NCBI GenBank assembly: GCA_038210655.1
Contig: JBBQWM010000028.1
Span: 1 to 64,000, forward strand
From: 54-19 sp038210655
Lineage (GTDB): Bacteria; Chloroflexota; Chloroflexia; Chloroheliales; Chloroheliaceae
DNA length: 64,000 nt
Direction of reading: 5' to 3'
Below the pieces are notes generated by a model that was given only the letters and a program-made list of their open reading frames with translations, was not told where the DNA came from and made no database searches. Both the position numbers and the translations under genes were made by a program. Of this stretch, positions 34,249-41,838 are shown one piece after another (the stretch's first letter is position 1; each line of letters begins with the position of its first letter).

Positions 34249-34617
34249 ATGCTGATGAAATTTGTGGGTTCTGGTCAATGGTTGACTTCGCTGGGTAGCG
34301 TGTTATTGCTGGTAGGGTTGGGCTGGGATGGCTTTTTGCATCAAATCGACCTAACTCTGGCCGAGCGCGAGGGCGTTTTTAGTCTGACTAATCCAGGTCA
34401 CATTTTGCTGGGTGTTGGAATCATTGTAAACGTGGTAGGAATAGTAACGTTTTTGATAGAACGGGCCTATCGAGCGCGACAGCTTAGCCCGGTTCAACGT
34501 GCCTTCTTGGTTGCCGGAGCCTTTGGCTTGATAGGATTGTGCATCGTTAGCTTTTGGATGACGGCGGGCAGTTCTACCCTCATCGGTCACAGACATACCG
34601 ATGCCCATTCTCACTAA
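34249..34617 (+). CDS. Small membrane protein with histidine-rich tail, 122 aa
   Basis: Three predicted membrane helices (about 12-30, 48-68 and 85-105) are followed by a C-terminal tail GHRHTDAHSH that could bind metal ions. I do not recognise the family. The start ATG (34249) has an AGGAACC ribosome binding site; a second ATG 6 bases later is possible. A REP-like palindrome begins 32 bases after the stop. It is isolated on the plus strand between the interrupted lipoprotein and the convergent chlorosome module, with no evident functional link. Confidence 0.65.
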   Translation: MLMKFVGSGQWLTSLGSVLLLVGLGWDGFLHQIDLTLAEREGVFSLTNPGHILLGVGIIVNVVGIVTFLIERAYRARQLSPVQRAFLVAGAFGLIGLCIVSFWMTAGSSTLIGHRHTDAHSH

Positions 34618-34648
34618 AGTTGTAGCACAAGGTAGCAATATTGGCCCC

Positions 34649-34724
34649 CTGTAGGAGCGAGCTTCCGCTCGCGATGTTCGCAATGGCTGGGTGTTCAATC
34701 GCGAGCGGAAGCTCGCTCCTACAG
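34649..34724. repeat. REP-like palindrome, copy 2
   Basis: Near-perfect arms (34649-34675 and 34698-34724) start CTGTAGGAGCGAGCTTCCGC. The 22-base centre differs from the other copies. The flank ends CTATAGTTA, as in copy 3 at 47581-47657. Confidence 0.85.
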
Positions 34725-34784
34725 AGATAATCGTGTTGCTCAGTTGCTTTGTAATCCGCTATAGTTAAAAGCGGCCTATAAAGA

Positions 34785-34830
34785 AGAGAGTAGCTTTATC
34801 AGCCCATTTCGGATGATAAAGCTACTCTCT
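34785..34830 (-). terminator. Terminator of the candidate chlorosome operon
   Basis: A perfect 17-bp stem (34785-34801 with 34814-34830) with a 12-nt loop begins 30 bases past the stop of the 34860-36824 gene and is followed on the minus strand by TTCTTTATAGG. It may also stop transcripts arriving on the plus strand. Confidence 0.75.
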
Positions 34831-34859
34831 ACCCTCTTGTTCTCTATTTTCGAGCTACT

Positions 34860-36824
34860 CTAATCGCCCAATTTGCTGGGAGGCATAGGCGGAGCATTAG
34901 GAGGCTCGACCGGCGGTTTGCCGTTTCCGTTGATTTTAAGTTTGGCGACCGGAGCGGGTGCGGCATCCTGAGCAGTCATTGGCCCCATATCCGGCAAATC
35001 GGCGGGTTTTATGACCGGCTCTTCGGCCAGATCAGCTAGTTCGTCGTCTAGCTTGCGAACTGAAACCCGTCGTCGCGCTCGACTCCCAACCCCGTCCGGG
35101 TCGCTTGGTAACCCTAGTGCGTCGATTACTGGCTTGATGAAGGGCCAGACGGTGTAATGGAAGATAATATTATCACCCAGGGTCGTGTTGGCGACGCGCT
35201 TGATCCGATTGATGGCTGCACCGCGTGCTTCTTCATCAGTGGTAATGACCTCGGCTATATCGACGACTGCCCCGACCGTCTGGCTCAGGTCGCCCAGATT
35301 GCGGCTCAAGTTGCGTGGGTCAAGCCAAAGACCGCGTGCTAGGCGGCTGACACTATAGACATTGAGCAAAGCTCTGGGAATGGCGACCCCAACCGGCATT
35401 ACCAACGGACGACCCAATGCCTCGGCTTCGACGTTCGCCATTTCGTCCATCACATTCTCGACGGCGGCTACCCGGGCCGATTTTTGGATCGGTAAGGTGG
35501 GCGGCGATACGTAGGTAGCGGCCAGGCGGGACGTGCTATCGCTACTCGAACTCTGGCGCGGCATTGCGGCAGGTCGGGCCGGACGGTTTTCACGAGCGAC
35601 TGGGGCAGGGCGCGGTTCAGGGGCAGGCCGCAATACCGCCGGAGGTGGAGTAGGACGTGGGGCAGGAGCCTGGCTTATCCGACTCGGTGGCTGAGCGGCA
35701 GAGTAAGCCCGTCCAGTGGCGCGACCTTCGGCAGCGTCCAATTTGCTAGGGCCATTGTAGGGTGTATTACTAAGAGTGACGGTTTCAGCCAGACTGTTCT
35801 CCTTGCCGCCCCCTCCGGTGTTGGTTCGCATAGTATCCGCACCTCGGCTGGCCCCGACCGGGCGATTGCCGGTATTGAGCGCTCCACCCGCACCAATAAT
35901 AGGCACATTGCCGGTCACGCTATAGTCCTCTACACTTTCCTCCATTGCAACGGGGGCAGGACGAGGAACGGGGGCAGGTCGTGGAGCAGGTGCAGGGCGT
36001 TGGGTTGCTGCCGGACGGATCGGAGGGGCCGAGCGCGACGCGGTTCCCCGGTAGGGTGACGGTGGTGGGCCAGAACGCTGTACCTGGCGGGAGGTTGGTT
36101 CGTTGCTTGGTTGCTCGGCGATGCTTCCGGCCTCCACCAGCATACCGTTACCCATATCCAGGTAGAATGGGCGCAATAAAAAGCTGACGTTGCTCATACG
36201 GGTCTGAGAGCGGCTAATATCTGGGCGGAAATGTTCCTTGAAGCCCTCTACAGTGGGAGTGTCGCCCGTCGTTCGCAAAAAGTAATGGATCATCTCGACG
36301 CAAACTCGCACTTCCCCGGCGGGCATCAAATCGAGGTAAAGAGCCGTGCCACGGGTTTGGGCGGTGGCAACCACATCTACTTCGACCCCAGTGGCGGGTT
36401 GGATATCCCGTCCTCGCAAAGCGATTTTGCGTTTAGTTCCGGTCGGTTTCATCAGATAGGTGAATTTTACGACTCCTTCGAGCAGATTGCGCCGCCCAAA
36501 TTTATCAAGCGCAATATCCTGCCAGGGAAAGCGGTCTACAACATCGCGGTTTAGGCCCCGCCCCCAGGTAATCAAGTGCTGGTCGGTCAGTACGGCATAA
36601 TCGTGGAGGGTCAGACCGCCCAGGCGTTTTCCATCGCGCTCCAGAATTATACAATCAAAGATTGCAAGGGCTGTTTCGCCACTCCCTAGCAAATTTTGGG
36701 TTTGAGCGCGGTAAAAAAACTCGACAATGTGCTGGCGTTCGACGTTTGTGCCTACATAAAGATCGCCAGGAACTTCAACTTCACCCCCAACGACCGCCTC
36801 TATTGCGTTGTCCTGCATGCTCAT
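34860..36824 (-). CDS. Long Pro/Ala-rich protein, paralogue of the 36863-38542 product; candidate chlorosome-associated protein
   Basis: This 654-aa soluble protein has three parts. An N-terminal globular domain (about 20-210) shares with the next gene the segments GKRxGGLxLHDY (65-76), TDxHLIxW (80-87) and VDRFP (96-100), a PH-like beta layout. A Pro/Ala/Arg-rich disordered linker runs from about 225 to 430 (RPAPAPRPAPVPRPAP type). A second conserved C-terminal helical region (450-600, PVGVAIPRALLNVYSVSRLARGLW) follows. The gene lies downstream of the CsmA-like gene and its paralogue on the same strand. I infer an envelope or baseplate-assembly role from that context and cannot match it to a named Csm protein. 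The ATG at 36824 has an AGGAGAAG ribosome binding site. Confidence 0.7.
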   Translation of the reverse strand: MSMQDNAIEAVVGGEVEVPGDLYVGTNVERQHIVEFFYRAQTQNLLGSGETALAIFDCIILERDGKRLGGLTLHDYAVLTDQHLITWGRGLNRDVVDRFPWQDIALDKFGRRNLLEGVVKFTYLMKPTGTKRKIALRGRDIQPATGVEVDVVATAQTRGTALYLDLMPAGEVRVCVEMIHYFLRTTGDTPTVEGFKEHFRPDISRSQTRMSNVSFLLRPFYLDMGNGMLVEAGSIAEQPSNEPTSRQVQRSGPPPSPYRGTASRSAPPIRPAATQRPAPAPRPAPVPRPAPVAMEESVEDYSVTGNVPIIGAGGALNTGNRPVGASRGADTMRTNTGGGGKENSLAETVTLSNTPYNGPSKLDAAEGRATGRAYSAAQPPSRISQAPAPRPTPPPAVLRPAPEPRPAPVARENRPARPAAMPRQSSSSDSTSRLAATYVSPPTLPIQKSARVAAVENVMDEMANVEAEALGRPLVMPVGVAIPRALLNVYSVSRLARGLWLDPRNLSRNLGDLSQTVGAVVDIAEVITTDEEARGAAINRIKRVANTTLGDNIIFHYTVWPFIKPVIDALGLPSDPDGVGSRARRRVSVRKLDDELADLAEEPVIKPADLPDMGPMTAQDAAPAPVAKLKINGNGKPPVEPPNAPPMPPSKLGD

Positions 36825-36862
36825 GGCTATCTTCTCCTGTGGTCACAATTTATTCAGCTTGC

Positions 36863-38542
36863 CTAATTACTGTTCGAGCCTTCCGAGTCGCGTGACATAG
36901 AGCGCACCGGGACCATACGACGTTTGGACGACGGTTGAGCTTGCCCGGACGACCTGACTGGCTCGAGTTCTTCAAAATCTTCGGCCAGCTTTACCTCAGC
37001 ACTTTTCGGGAACGACTCTTTCTCAAGCGACCCTTTAGCTTCAACCACTTCATCAGGTTCGGCTACTTCGGCCTCGCTACCACGTTTGCGGATCGCGACT
37101 TTGTAACGGGGTGGATTAAAAGGGTCAATCTGGGAAGAAGCCGGTCTAGGTGTATCACGTCGTTGTACTTTCTGGCGTGGGCTACTCCCCGGCGCGGCTG
37201 AGTCATCCATTATTTCTTCGACTTCCGGCACACCGCGTTTGGCAGGTTGGTTCGGCACCAAATTTGATAAGAAAGAACTGCGGTTTAAGAAAGTCATCGC
37301 AATCTCGCGGGCGGCTGGACTGCGATTGACCGTATCTAACAGGCCATTAATCGCGGTCAAGAAATCGGTAATATCCTTCAGGTTCATACCACTGTCTTTG
37401 AGCGTTTGCAAAGTCGGGCGGCCTTTGCTTTCAAATTTGGCTTCGCCTTCTCGTTTGAGCTTCTCAAGGCCATCCCACATCACGCGACCCGCTCGTCCGA
37501 CCGTGTACAACCCGTCCTGGTTCAAGTCTTGTTTGAGACGAGCGGCAGGACTAGGGGTTGGGCCAGGAATGAGGGTATGGGCGGCGGCTTTACGGCGCGG
37601 CTGGTTTTGGCTATCATTAAGCCGTCCCTTTTGAGCCGCTGGGCCAGTATTGCTGCTACTGTAGACCTTACCTTCGTTCAACCACTGGAGTTCGGCCTCG
37701 ATCTCGTCAAGCGACCCACCACTATCGGCGGCTCCATAGCTGTTAGAGGCTGGACGACGCACGGCTTGAGGCGGGCGTATTGAGGCAGGGGTAGAAGGGC
37801 GGTTAAAGTTGTCCAGGTTATCCAGACGGCTTAAAGGAGTCATCAGATCGTCAATTGCGGCACCTTCGACAATCTCAACCAAAGGTTCATTGTCCCAGGA
37901 GTTAGCGGCCTGGGCCGACGGTTGCGGTTGTCGAGCTTGTTCGGCCATAAGTGGCCCGACAAAGACCCGGTTGAACAAGACCCAACTGGCTTTGCGCCGA
38001 TCAGCTTCACCGGCCCCACCTGCAATCATTTCGTGATGCAGATTGGTTAGCACTTCGATCAAACCACTGATTTGCTTGAGGTCGGGCAATGGCACAAGAT
38101 CAAAGCAGATTTCGATCTGGGCGGCCTGAGCTACCTCGGCTTCTTCAACCTGGGGTAAAACCAGCCCAAGCTTGAGCGTGCCGTGCAGCATATCTTTTGG
38201 CTCAGCGCTTGTGAGGAAGCAGTGGGAGAGCGGAAAACGGTCTACATAATCCTTGAATTGGTCCCGCGCCCACATTATCAAATGCCGGTCGGTCACGATT
38301 AGATAATCGTGGAGGGCTAACCCACCCACTCTTTTGCCAGTTGCATCAAAGAAAATGCCATCGAAAAAGCCCATCAAGTGTTCGCCGGGCGCAATAATCT
38401 GCTGGCGGGTGGCTTCTTCGAGGTGTTTGCTGTTGGCATTAGTACCCATAAAGAAGCTGAGAGGCGGCTTTAGCTGGTCGCCGCCGCGAGTCGGGCCAGG
38501 GCCAACCATAAAGTCTGGCCTTAATTCAGCAGTTGAAGTCAA
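36863..38542 (-). CDS. Long disordered-linker protein, paralogue of the 34860-36824 product; candidate chlorosome-associated protein
   Basis: The 559-aa protein has an N-terminal PH-like domain (about 30-190) with GKRVGGLALHDY (69-80), TDRHLIMW (84-91) and VDRFP (100-104), the same landmarks as its neighbour. A long polar, Ser/Pro/Asn-rich stretch follows, then a conserved helical patch near 370-430 (DGLYTVGRAGRVMWDGLEKLKREGE, MNLKDITDFLTAINGLLDTVN) and an acidic-basic C-terminal tail rich in Ser. No membrane segments are seen. The start is TTG at 38542, with GAGGG 7 bases upstream. It lies 38 bases before its paralogue and about 200 bases after the CsmA-like gene, so all three are probably co-transcribed. 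The function is inferred from position only. Confidence 0.7.
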   Translation of the reverse strand: MTSTAELRPDFMVGPGPTRGGDQLKPPLSFFMGTNANSKHLEEATRQQIIAPGEHLMGFFDGIFFDATGKRVGGLALHDYLIVTDRHLIMWARDQFKDYVDRFPLSHCFLTSAEPKDMLHGTLKLGLVLPQVEEAEVAQAAQIEICFDLVPLPDLKQISGLIEVLTNLHHEMIAGGAGEADRRKASWVLFNRVFVGPLMAEQARQPQPSAQAANSWDNEPLVEIVEGAAIDDLMTPLSRLDNLDNFNRPSTPASIRPPQAVRRPASNSYGAADSGGSLDEIEAELQWLNEGKVYSSSNTGPAAQKGRLNDSQNQPRRKAAAHTLIPGPTPSPAARLKQDLNQDGLYTVGRAGRVMWDGLEKLKREGEAKFESKGRPTLQTLKDSGMNLKDITDFLTAINGLLDTVNRSPAAREIAMTFLNRSSFLSNLVPNQPAKRGVPEVEEIMDDSAAPGSSPRQKVQRRDTPRPASSQIDPFNPPRYKVAIRKRGSEAEVAEPDEVVEAKGSLEKESFPKSAEVKLAEDFEELEPVRSSGQAQPSSKRRMVPVRSMSRDSEGSNSN

Positions 38543-38744
38543 GCTATTACCCTCATTTTCTGGCTAGTCTGAGTGAGCAGTAAACAATCCATAATTCGGC
38601 TTTTAAAACACACCGCCCGCCTCCGTTTGAAGCACTTTCCAGTAAAGCAGGTCTTAAGCTGCCAAACCAGTTTTGCTGAAAAGTCCCATAGCTGACAGGC
38701 GGCGTTTATGTGCCGGGTAAAAGGAACCACCAGGGTGATTAACT

Positions 38745-39002
38745 TTACCCGAGTTTCGTAAAACGGGACTCAATTTCCTTGTCGCGGAAACGAGTACCGC
38801 CCGTGCTGATAGTGGTTCGCTCGGTTGTCGGTTCGCTACTGACCCGACCGCCGCTCGATACACCATAAGTTCCGACTACGATTCGTTCGACCGCATCGGC
38901 AGTTGTGCGAAGCATCGAGGCTACCCACATCCACCAGCCGTCACTTTGAACCTCAAAAAACTCGACTGCATCAGTGGCAGTTTTATTGATTAATCCGGCC
39001 AT
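38745..39002 (-). CDS. csmA: CsmA-like chlorosome baseplate protein
   Basis: CsmA tiles the chlorosome baseplate and binds bacteriochlorophyll a, linking the antenna to the membrane. This 85-aa protein aligns with Chloroflexus CsmA: the amphipathic core DGWWMWVASMLRTTADAVERI (21-41) corresponds to QGHWQWVSNALQATAAAVDNI, and the C-terminus RFRDKEIESRF corresponds to FRPKRIRSRF. By analogy residues after about Tyr46-Gly47 would be cleaved off in maturation. The histidine thought to ligate BChl a is Trp23 here, and the protein contains no histidine at all. A near-ideal GGGAGGTGA ribosome binding site points to strong expression. Neighbours are the ArsA-like ATPase gene upstream and two paralogous long genes downstream. 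Confidence 0.75.
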   Translation of the reverse strand: MAGLINKTATDAVEFFEVQSDGWWMWVASMLRTTADAVERIVVGTYGVSSGGRVSSEPTTERTTISTGGTRFRDKEIESRFTKLG

Positions 39003-39201
39003 TCTTTTTCACCTCCCTTCCCTTCTGGGATTTTAGATTTTGGAGTTTGGATTAGTCCCCAAACTTCAAAGGGCTTACTTTATAGCACAATCCTGTGGTC
39101 GAAACCGCCAGGCAGATAAATTCTTTTTGATAAGGCTGAGATTTGAGTATCTTGCGATAGCTTACAAAACTTATAGTTTTGACCCTCAACCCTCCGTCCT
39201 G

Positions 39202-40413
39202 CTAACGAGCGCCTACGGCCACCTGGCTGGCTTTAGCAGTGGGTGTAAAGCTGATAACCAGCCATTGCCCATCAAAATCGGCTGCGCCCGCTTCCATTCC
39301 CGCAATGGCGGTCGGAAGGGTCGCGATCCGACGCTGGATACCGACCTGTACGATCAGTTCGTCCCCTTTGTGCCATAGGTCAAGGGTTTCTTCCTGGGCA
39401 AAGGGTAAGTGCATGCGAACTTCGTAGCCGTTACCATTCTTTTTGATCTCGTAAGGCCGCTCGGTGTGCATGAATTCGGTCGCATCGCGGTCGCCGTAAA
39501 TATCATCGGCCATCTGCTGAAGGGCTTCCAGTCCTACCACTTCCTGTTGGTACATCGGGACGTGCTGGATTGGGATCGGTGAGAACGAATCTTGAATTTC
39601 GGTCAAGTGTTTTTGCTGGATATTTTTCCAGGCGTTCATATAACCGCTATCCTTATCGACCGGCAAAATGCGGTTGACAATCACGTTATCGACCATCAGG
39701 CCATACATACTCAGGTAGGTTAAGGCTCGTTGCGACTCTTTGATAACCATTTTCTCCGGGTTCATGACCAGTCGCACGCTGCTGGTTTTAACATCGCCCA
39801 AAATGTTGGTCAGACCTTCCAGTTCGGTGAACATGCTGTCAATCGTGATGTAGACATCTTCGGGGGCGACCATCTTGCTGAGGGGGCTAATTTTGGCAAG
39901 GGGCCGCAAGACTGGCTTGACCAAATATTTCTCGGCGTTACGGAAAAGCTTGATACCCCAGGCCAGCGTTTCAGGCAGGCTCAACATCCGCAAAGTCTCA
40001 CCGGTCGGGGCGCAATCGACTACCAGCAGATCATACTCTTCACTTTTATAGTAACGTTTGATCCGCACCAGACTAAAAAGCTCGTCCATACCGGGCAAGA
40101 TCGCCATTTCGTCGGCCAGCATCCCGCTCACACCCTGGGCCGTCAGTATACTGGCAAAGTGTACCCGGACGTTTTCCCAGTTCTCGCGCAAATCATCGTA
40201 AATATCGACTTCAAGGCCCCATAGATTAGGAGCAATTGGCTTTGGCTCCGGCCCTAAAAAATCATCTCGGTCGAACGAATCAGCCAGACTATGGGCTGGG
40301 TCGGTACTCATAACCAGCGTTTTATAGCCCTGGCTGGCGGCTTTAACTGCGGTGGCTGCTGCTACACTGGTTTTGCCCACGCCGCCTTTACCGGTAAAGA
40401 TAATAATCCGCAT
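39202..40413 (-). CDS. ArsA/GET3-type ATPase with C-terminal HSP20-like domain
   Basis: This soluble P-loop ATPase is of the ArsA/GET3 class, whose members handle arsenite or target membrane proteins. The deviant Walker A GKGGVGKT is at residues 8-15 and switch region STDPAHSLADSF at 36-47. There is a single ATPase half (403 aa), so it should act as a dimer. The last ~85 residues (YEIKKNGNGYEVRMHLPF... VQVGIQRRIATLPTAIAG) form the ArsA_HSP20 domain found in green phototrophs and cyanobacteria. No arsenic genes are nearby. Instead csmA lies 199 bases downstream and bchG is divergent, which argues for a job in chlorosome or membrane-protein assembly rather than arsenic resistance. Confidence 0.88.
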   Translation of the reverse strand: MRIIIFTGKGGVGKTSVAAATAVKAASQGYKTLVMSTDPAHSLADSFDRDDFLGPEPKPIAPNLWGLEVDIYDDLRENWENVRVHFASILTAQGVSGMLADEMAILPGMDELFSLVRIKRYYKSEEYDLLVVDCAPTGETLRMLSLPETLAWGIKLFRNAEKYLVKPVLRPLAKISPLSKMVAPEDVYITIDSMFTELEGLTNILGDVKTSSVRLVMNPEKMVIKESQRALTYLSMYGLMVDNVIVNRILPVDKDSGYMNAWKNIQQKHLTEIQDSFSPIPIQHVPMYQQEVVGLEALQQMADDIYGDRDATEFMHTERPYEIKKNGNGYEVRMHLPFAQEETLDLWHKGDELIVQVGIQRRIATLPTAIAGMEAGAADFDGQWLVISFTPTAKASQVAVGAR

Positions 40414-40668
40414 TGCTCTATTCTCTTCCTATTTCCTTCTAACAGTTGTGCTAGTGAGTGAAATTTGTGATGCAGGTCTCCACCAAAATAGTTGGAATAC
40501 CAGGGGTAGAAGGCACCTGGCACAAACAAAAGTATCTAGCCCTTCTACTGCCTTGTAGTTTCATGCTAACATGCCCCCCCTAGAGCGTCTGTAGCATTTA
40601 CTACATGGCCCAACCGGGTGGCGTGGTAGCATAAAAATGAGATTATTACCCTAGAAAAGAGATTATAG

Positions 40669-41739
40669 ATGAGCCGTATTAGTCAAAAGTCTGGTTATTT
40701 GCGAGCCTTGCCAACTCCCCACTCCCAGGTAGGGTCAAGGGTTGTCAGTAAATCTGCTAACGAAACAAGTGCTAAAGAAATAAATTCTAACCCAGCTAAC
40801 CGCCCGGCCCCTTACTTATCAAACTCAAATCTTGCTCCTGTGTTGGAAGTAGCCGAAGTTGGTTCAGAGTCGGCTAGTTGGCTGAGTGAGCTTAAACTTT
40901 GGTTGAGCCTGATGAAGCCGATCACATGGGTGCCGGTCGTATGGAGCTTTTGGTGTGGGGCGGTCGGTGGTGGTGGGCTGATCGCTTCGCCCGATGTTTT
41001 GCTCAAATTGCTGGGCGGGTTGCTATTGTCAGGGCCACTTCTGTGTGGAATGTCGCAGGCAATCAACGATTATTTTGACCGCGAAGTTGATGCGGTCAAC
41101 GAACCCTGGCGGGTTTTGCCGAGCGGTCGGATCACCTTGCGCCGGACGTACCAGATCATCGCCGGGTTGGGCTTTGGCGGTCTACTGGTAGCCTACTGGT
41201 TAGGGCCAGTCGTGACTTTGCTGGCTTTTTTTGGTATCTTCATGGCCCACAACTACAGCGCCCCGCCTGTCCGCCTCAAACGCTTTACCTGGCTTGGCCC
41301 GCTTTCCAGTTCGATCTCGTATATTCTGGTTCCCTGGTTGGCAGCTGCCAGCGTCTTTGGCGGTATTAGCGGTCGGGTGGCCCTGATTGCAGTCCTCTAT
41401 TCGTTGAGTGGCCTGGGCATCATGATTTTGAACGATTTCAAGAGTATTGTGGGCGATTTCCAGTTGAAGTTACCAAGCGTGCCGGTGGTTTACGGCACGG
41501 GTCGGGCCGCTCGTTTAGCCTGTTTTATTATGGATAGCGGGCAAATCGGTGTAATTATCTTTTTGCTGCTGGAAGGCCGGTTCGTATCGGCTGGAATTAT
41601 CGGCCTGTTGCTCCTTCCCCAACTTTTCTTGCAGAGCTATTTCGTCCAAAAGCCGTTGGCCCGTGCCATCTGGTACAACGCGCGTGGTCAGAATTTCCTG
41701 GTGCTGGGTATGCTTATCGCCAGTTGGGTGGCGTTCTAA
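40669..41739 (+). CDS. bchG: Bacteriochlorophyll/chlorophyll synthase (UbiA prenyltransferase)
   Basis: This membrane enzyme esterifies (bacterio)chlorophyllide with a polyprenyl alcohol, the last step of pigment synthesis. The 356-aa protein has about eight membrane helices. The first aspartate-rich motif is NDYFDREVDAVNEPWRVLPSG (from residue 133), typical of the ChlG/BchG/BchK group, and the second is NDFKSIVGDFQLKLPSVPVVYG. Residues 1-70 are a polar extension without counterpart in most homologues. BchG (BChl a) and BchK (BChl c) cannot be separated by eye; proximity to csmA would suit either. It is divergent from the ArsA-like gene across 255 bases. The start ATG has only a weak ribosome binding site. 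Confidence 0.88.
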   Translation: MSRISQKSGYLRALPTPHSQVGSRVVSKSANETSAKEINSNPANRPAPYLSNSNLAPVLEVAEVGSESASWLSELKLWLSLMKPITWVPVVWSFWCGAVGGGGLIASPDVLLKLLGGLLLSGPLLCGMSQAINDYFDREVDAVNEPWRVLPSGRITLRRTYQIIAGLGFGGLLVAYWLGPVVTLLAFFGIFMAHNYSAPPVRLKRFTWLGPLSSSISYILVPWLAAASVFGGISGRVALIAVLYSLSGLGIMILNDFKSIVGDFQLKLPSVPVVYGTGRAARLACFIMDSGQIGVIIFLLLEGRFVSAGIIGLLLLPQLFLQSYFVQKPLARAIWYNARGQNFLVLGMLIASWVAF

Positions 41740-41771
41740 AACCATAGAAAACACTCTGGGTCTTATAAAGT

Positions 41772-41800
41772 AAGGAGGTGAGGATTACCCTCACCTCCTT
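41772..41800. terminator. Bidirectional terminator between bchG and the oxidoreductase gene
   Basis: A perfect 12-bp stem (41772-41783 with 41789-41800), AAGGAGGTGAGG and its complement, with a 5-nt loop sits between two convergent genes, 33 bases past bchG and 39 past the minus-strand gene. The stem strand carries a Shine-Dalgarno-like sequence by coincidence. Confidence 0.75.
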
Positions 41801-41838
41801 TAAAGACGCTTTTGTAGTATTTATGACCCTTTGCTAAT

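Noticed and set aside
34351..34698. 115-aa minus-strand frame across a small membrane protein and a REP palindrome
   Set aside because: It runs through the repeat and opposite a better-supported gene.
38539..38730. 63-aa minus-strand open frame between csmA and the next gene
   Set aside because: It overlaps the TTG start of the following gene and has no ribosome binding site or conserved-looking segment.
39202..40413. Arsenic resistance function for the ArsA-like gene
   Set aside because: No arsB, arsC, arsR or arsD neighbours; it sits among photosynthesis genes and has the HSP20-like C-terminus of the green-phototroph group.
41772..41783. AAGGAGGTGAGG as a ribosome binding site
   Set aside because: It is one arm of a perfect terminator hairpin between convergent genes, with no start codon at suitable distance.
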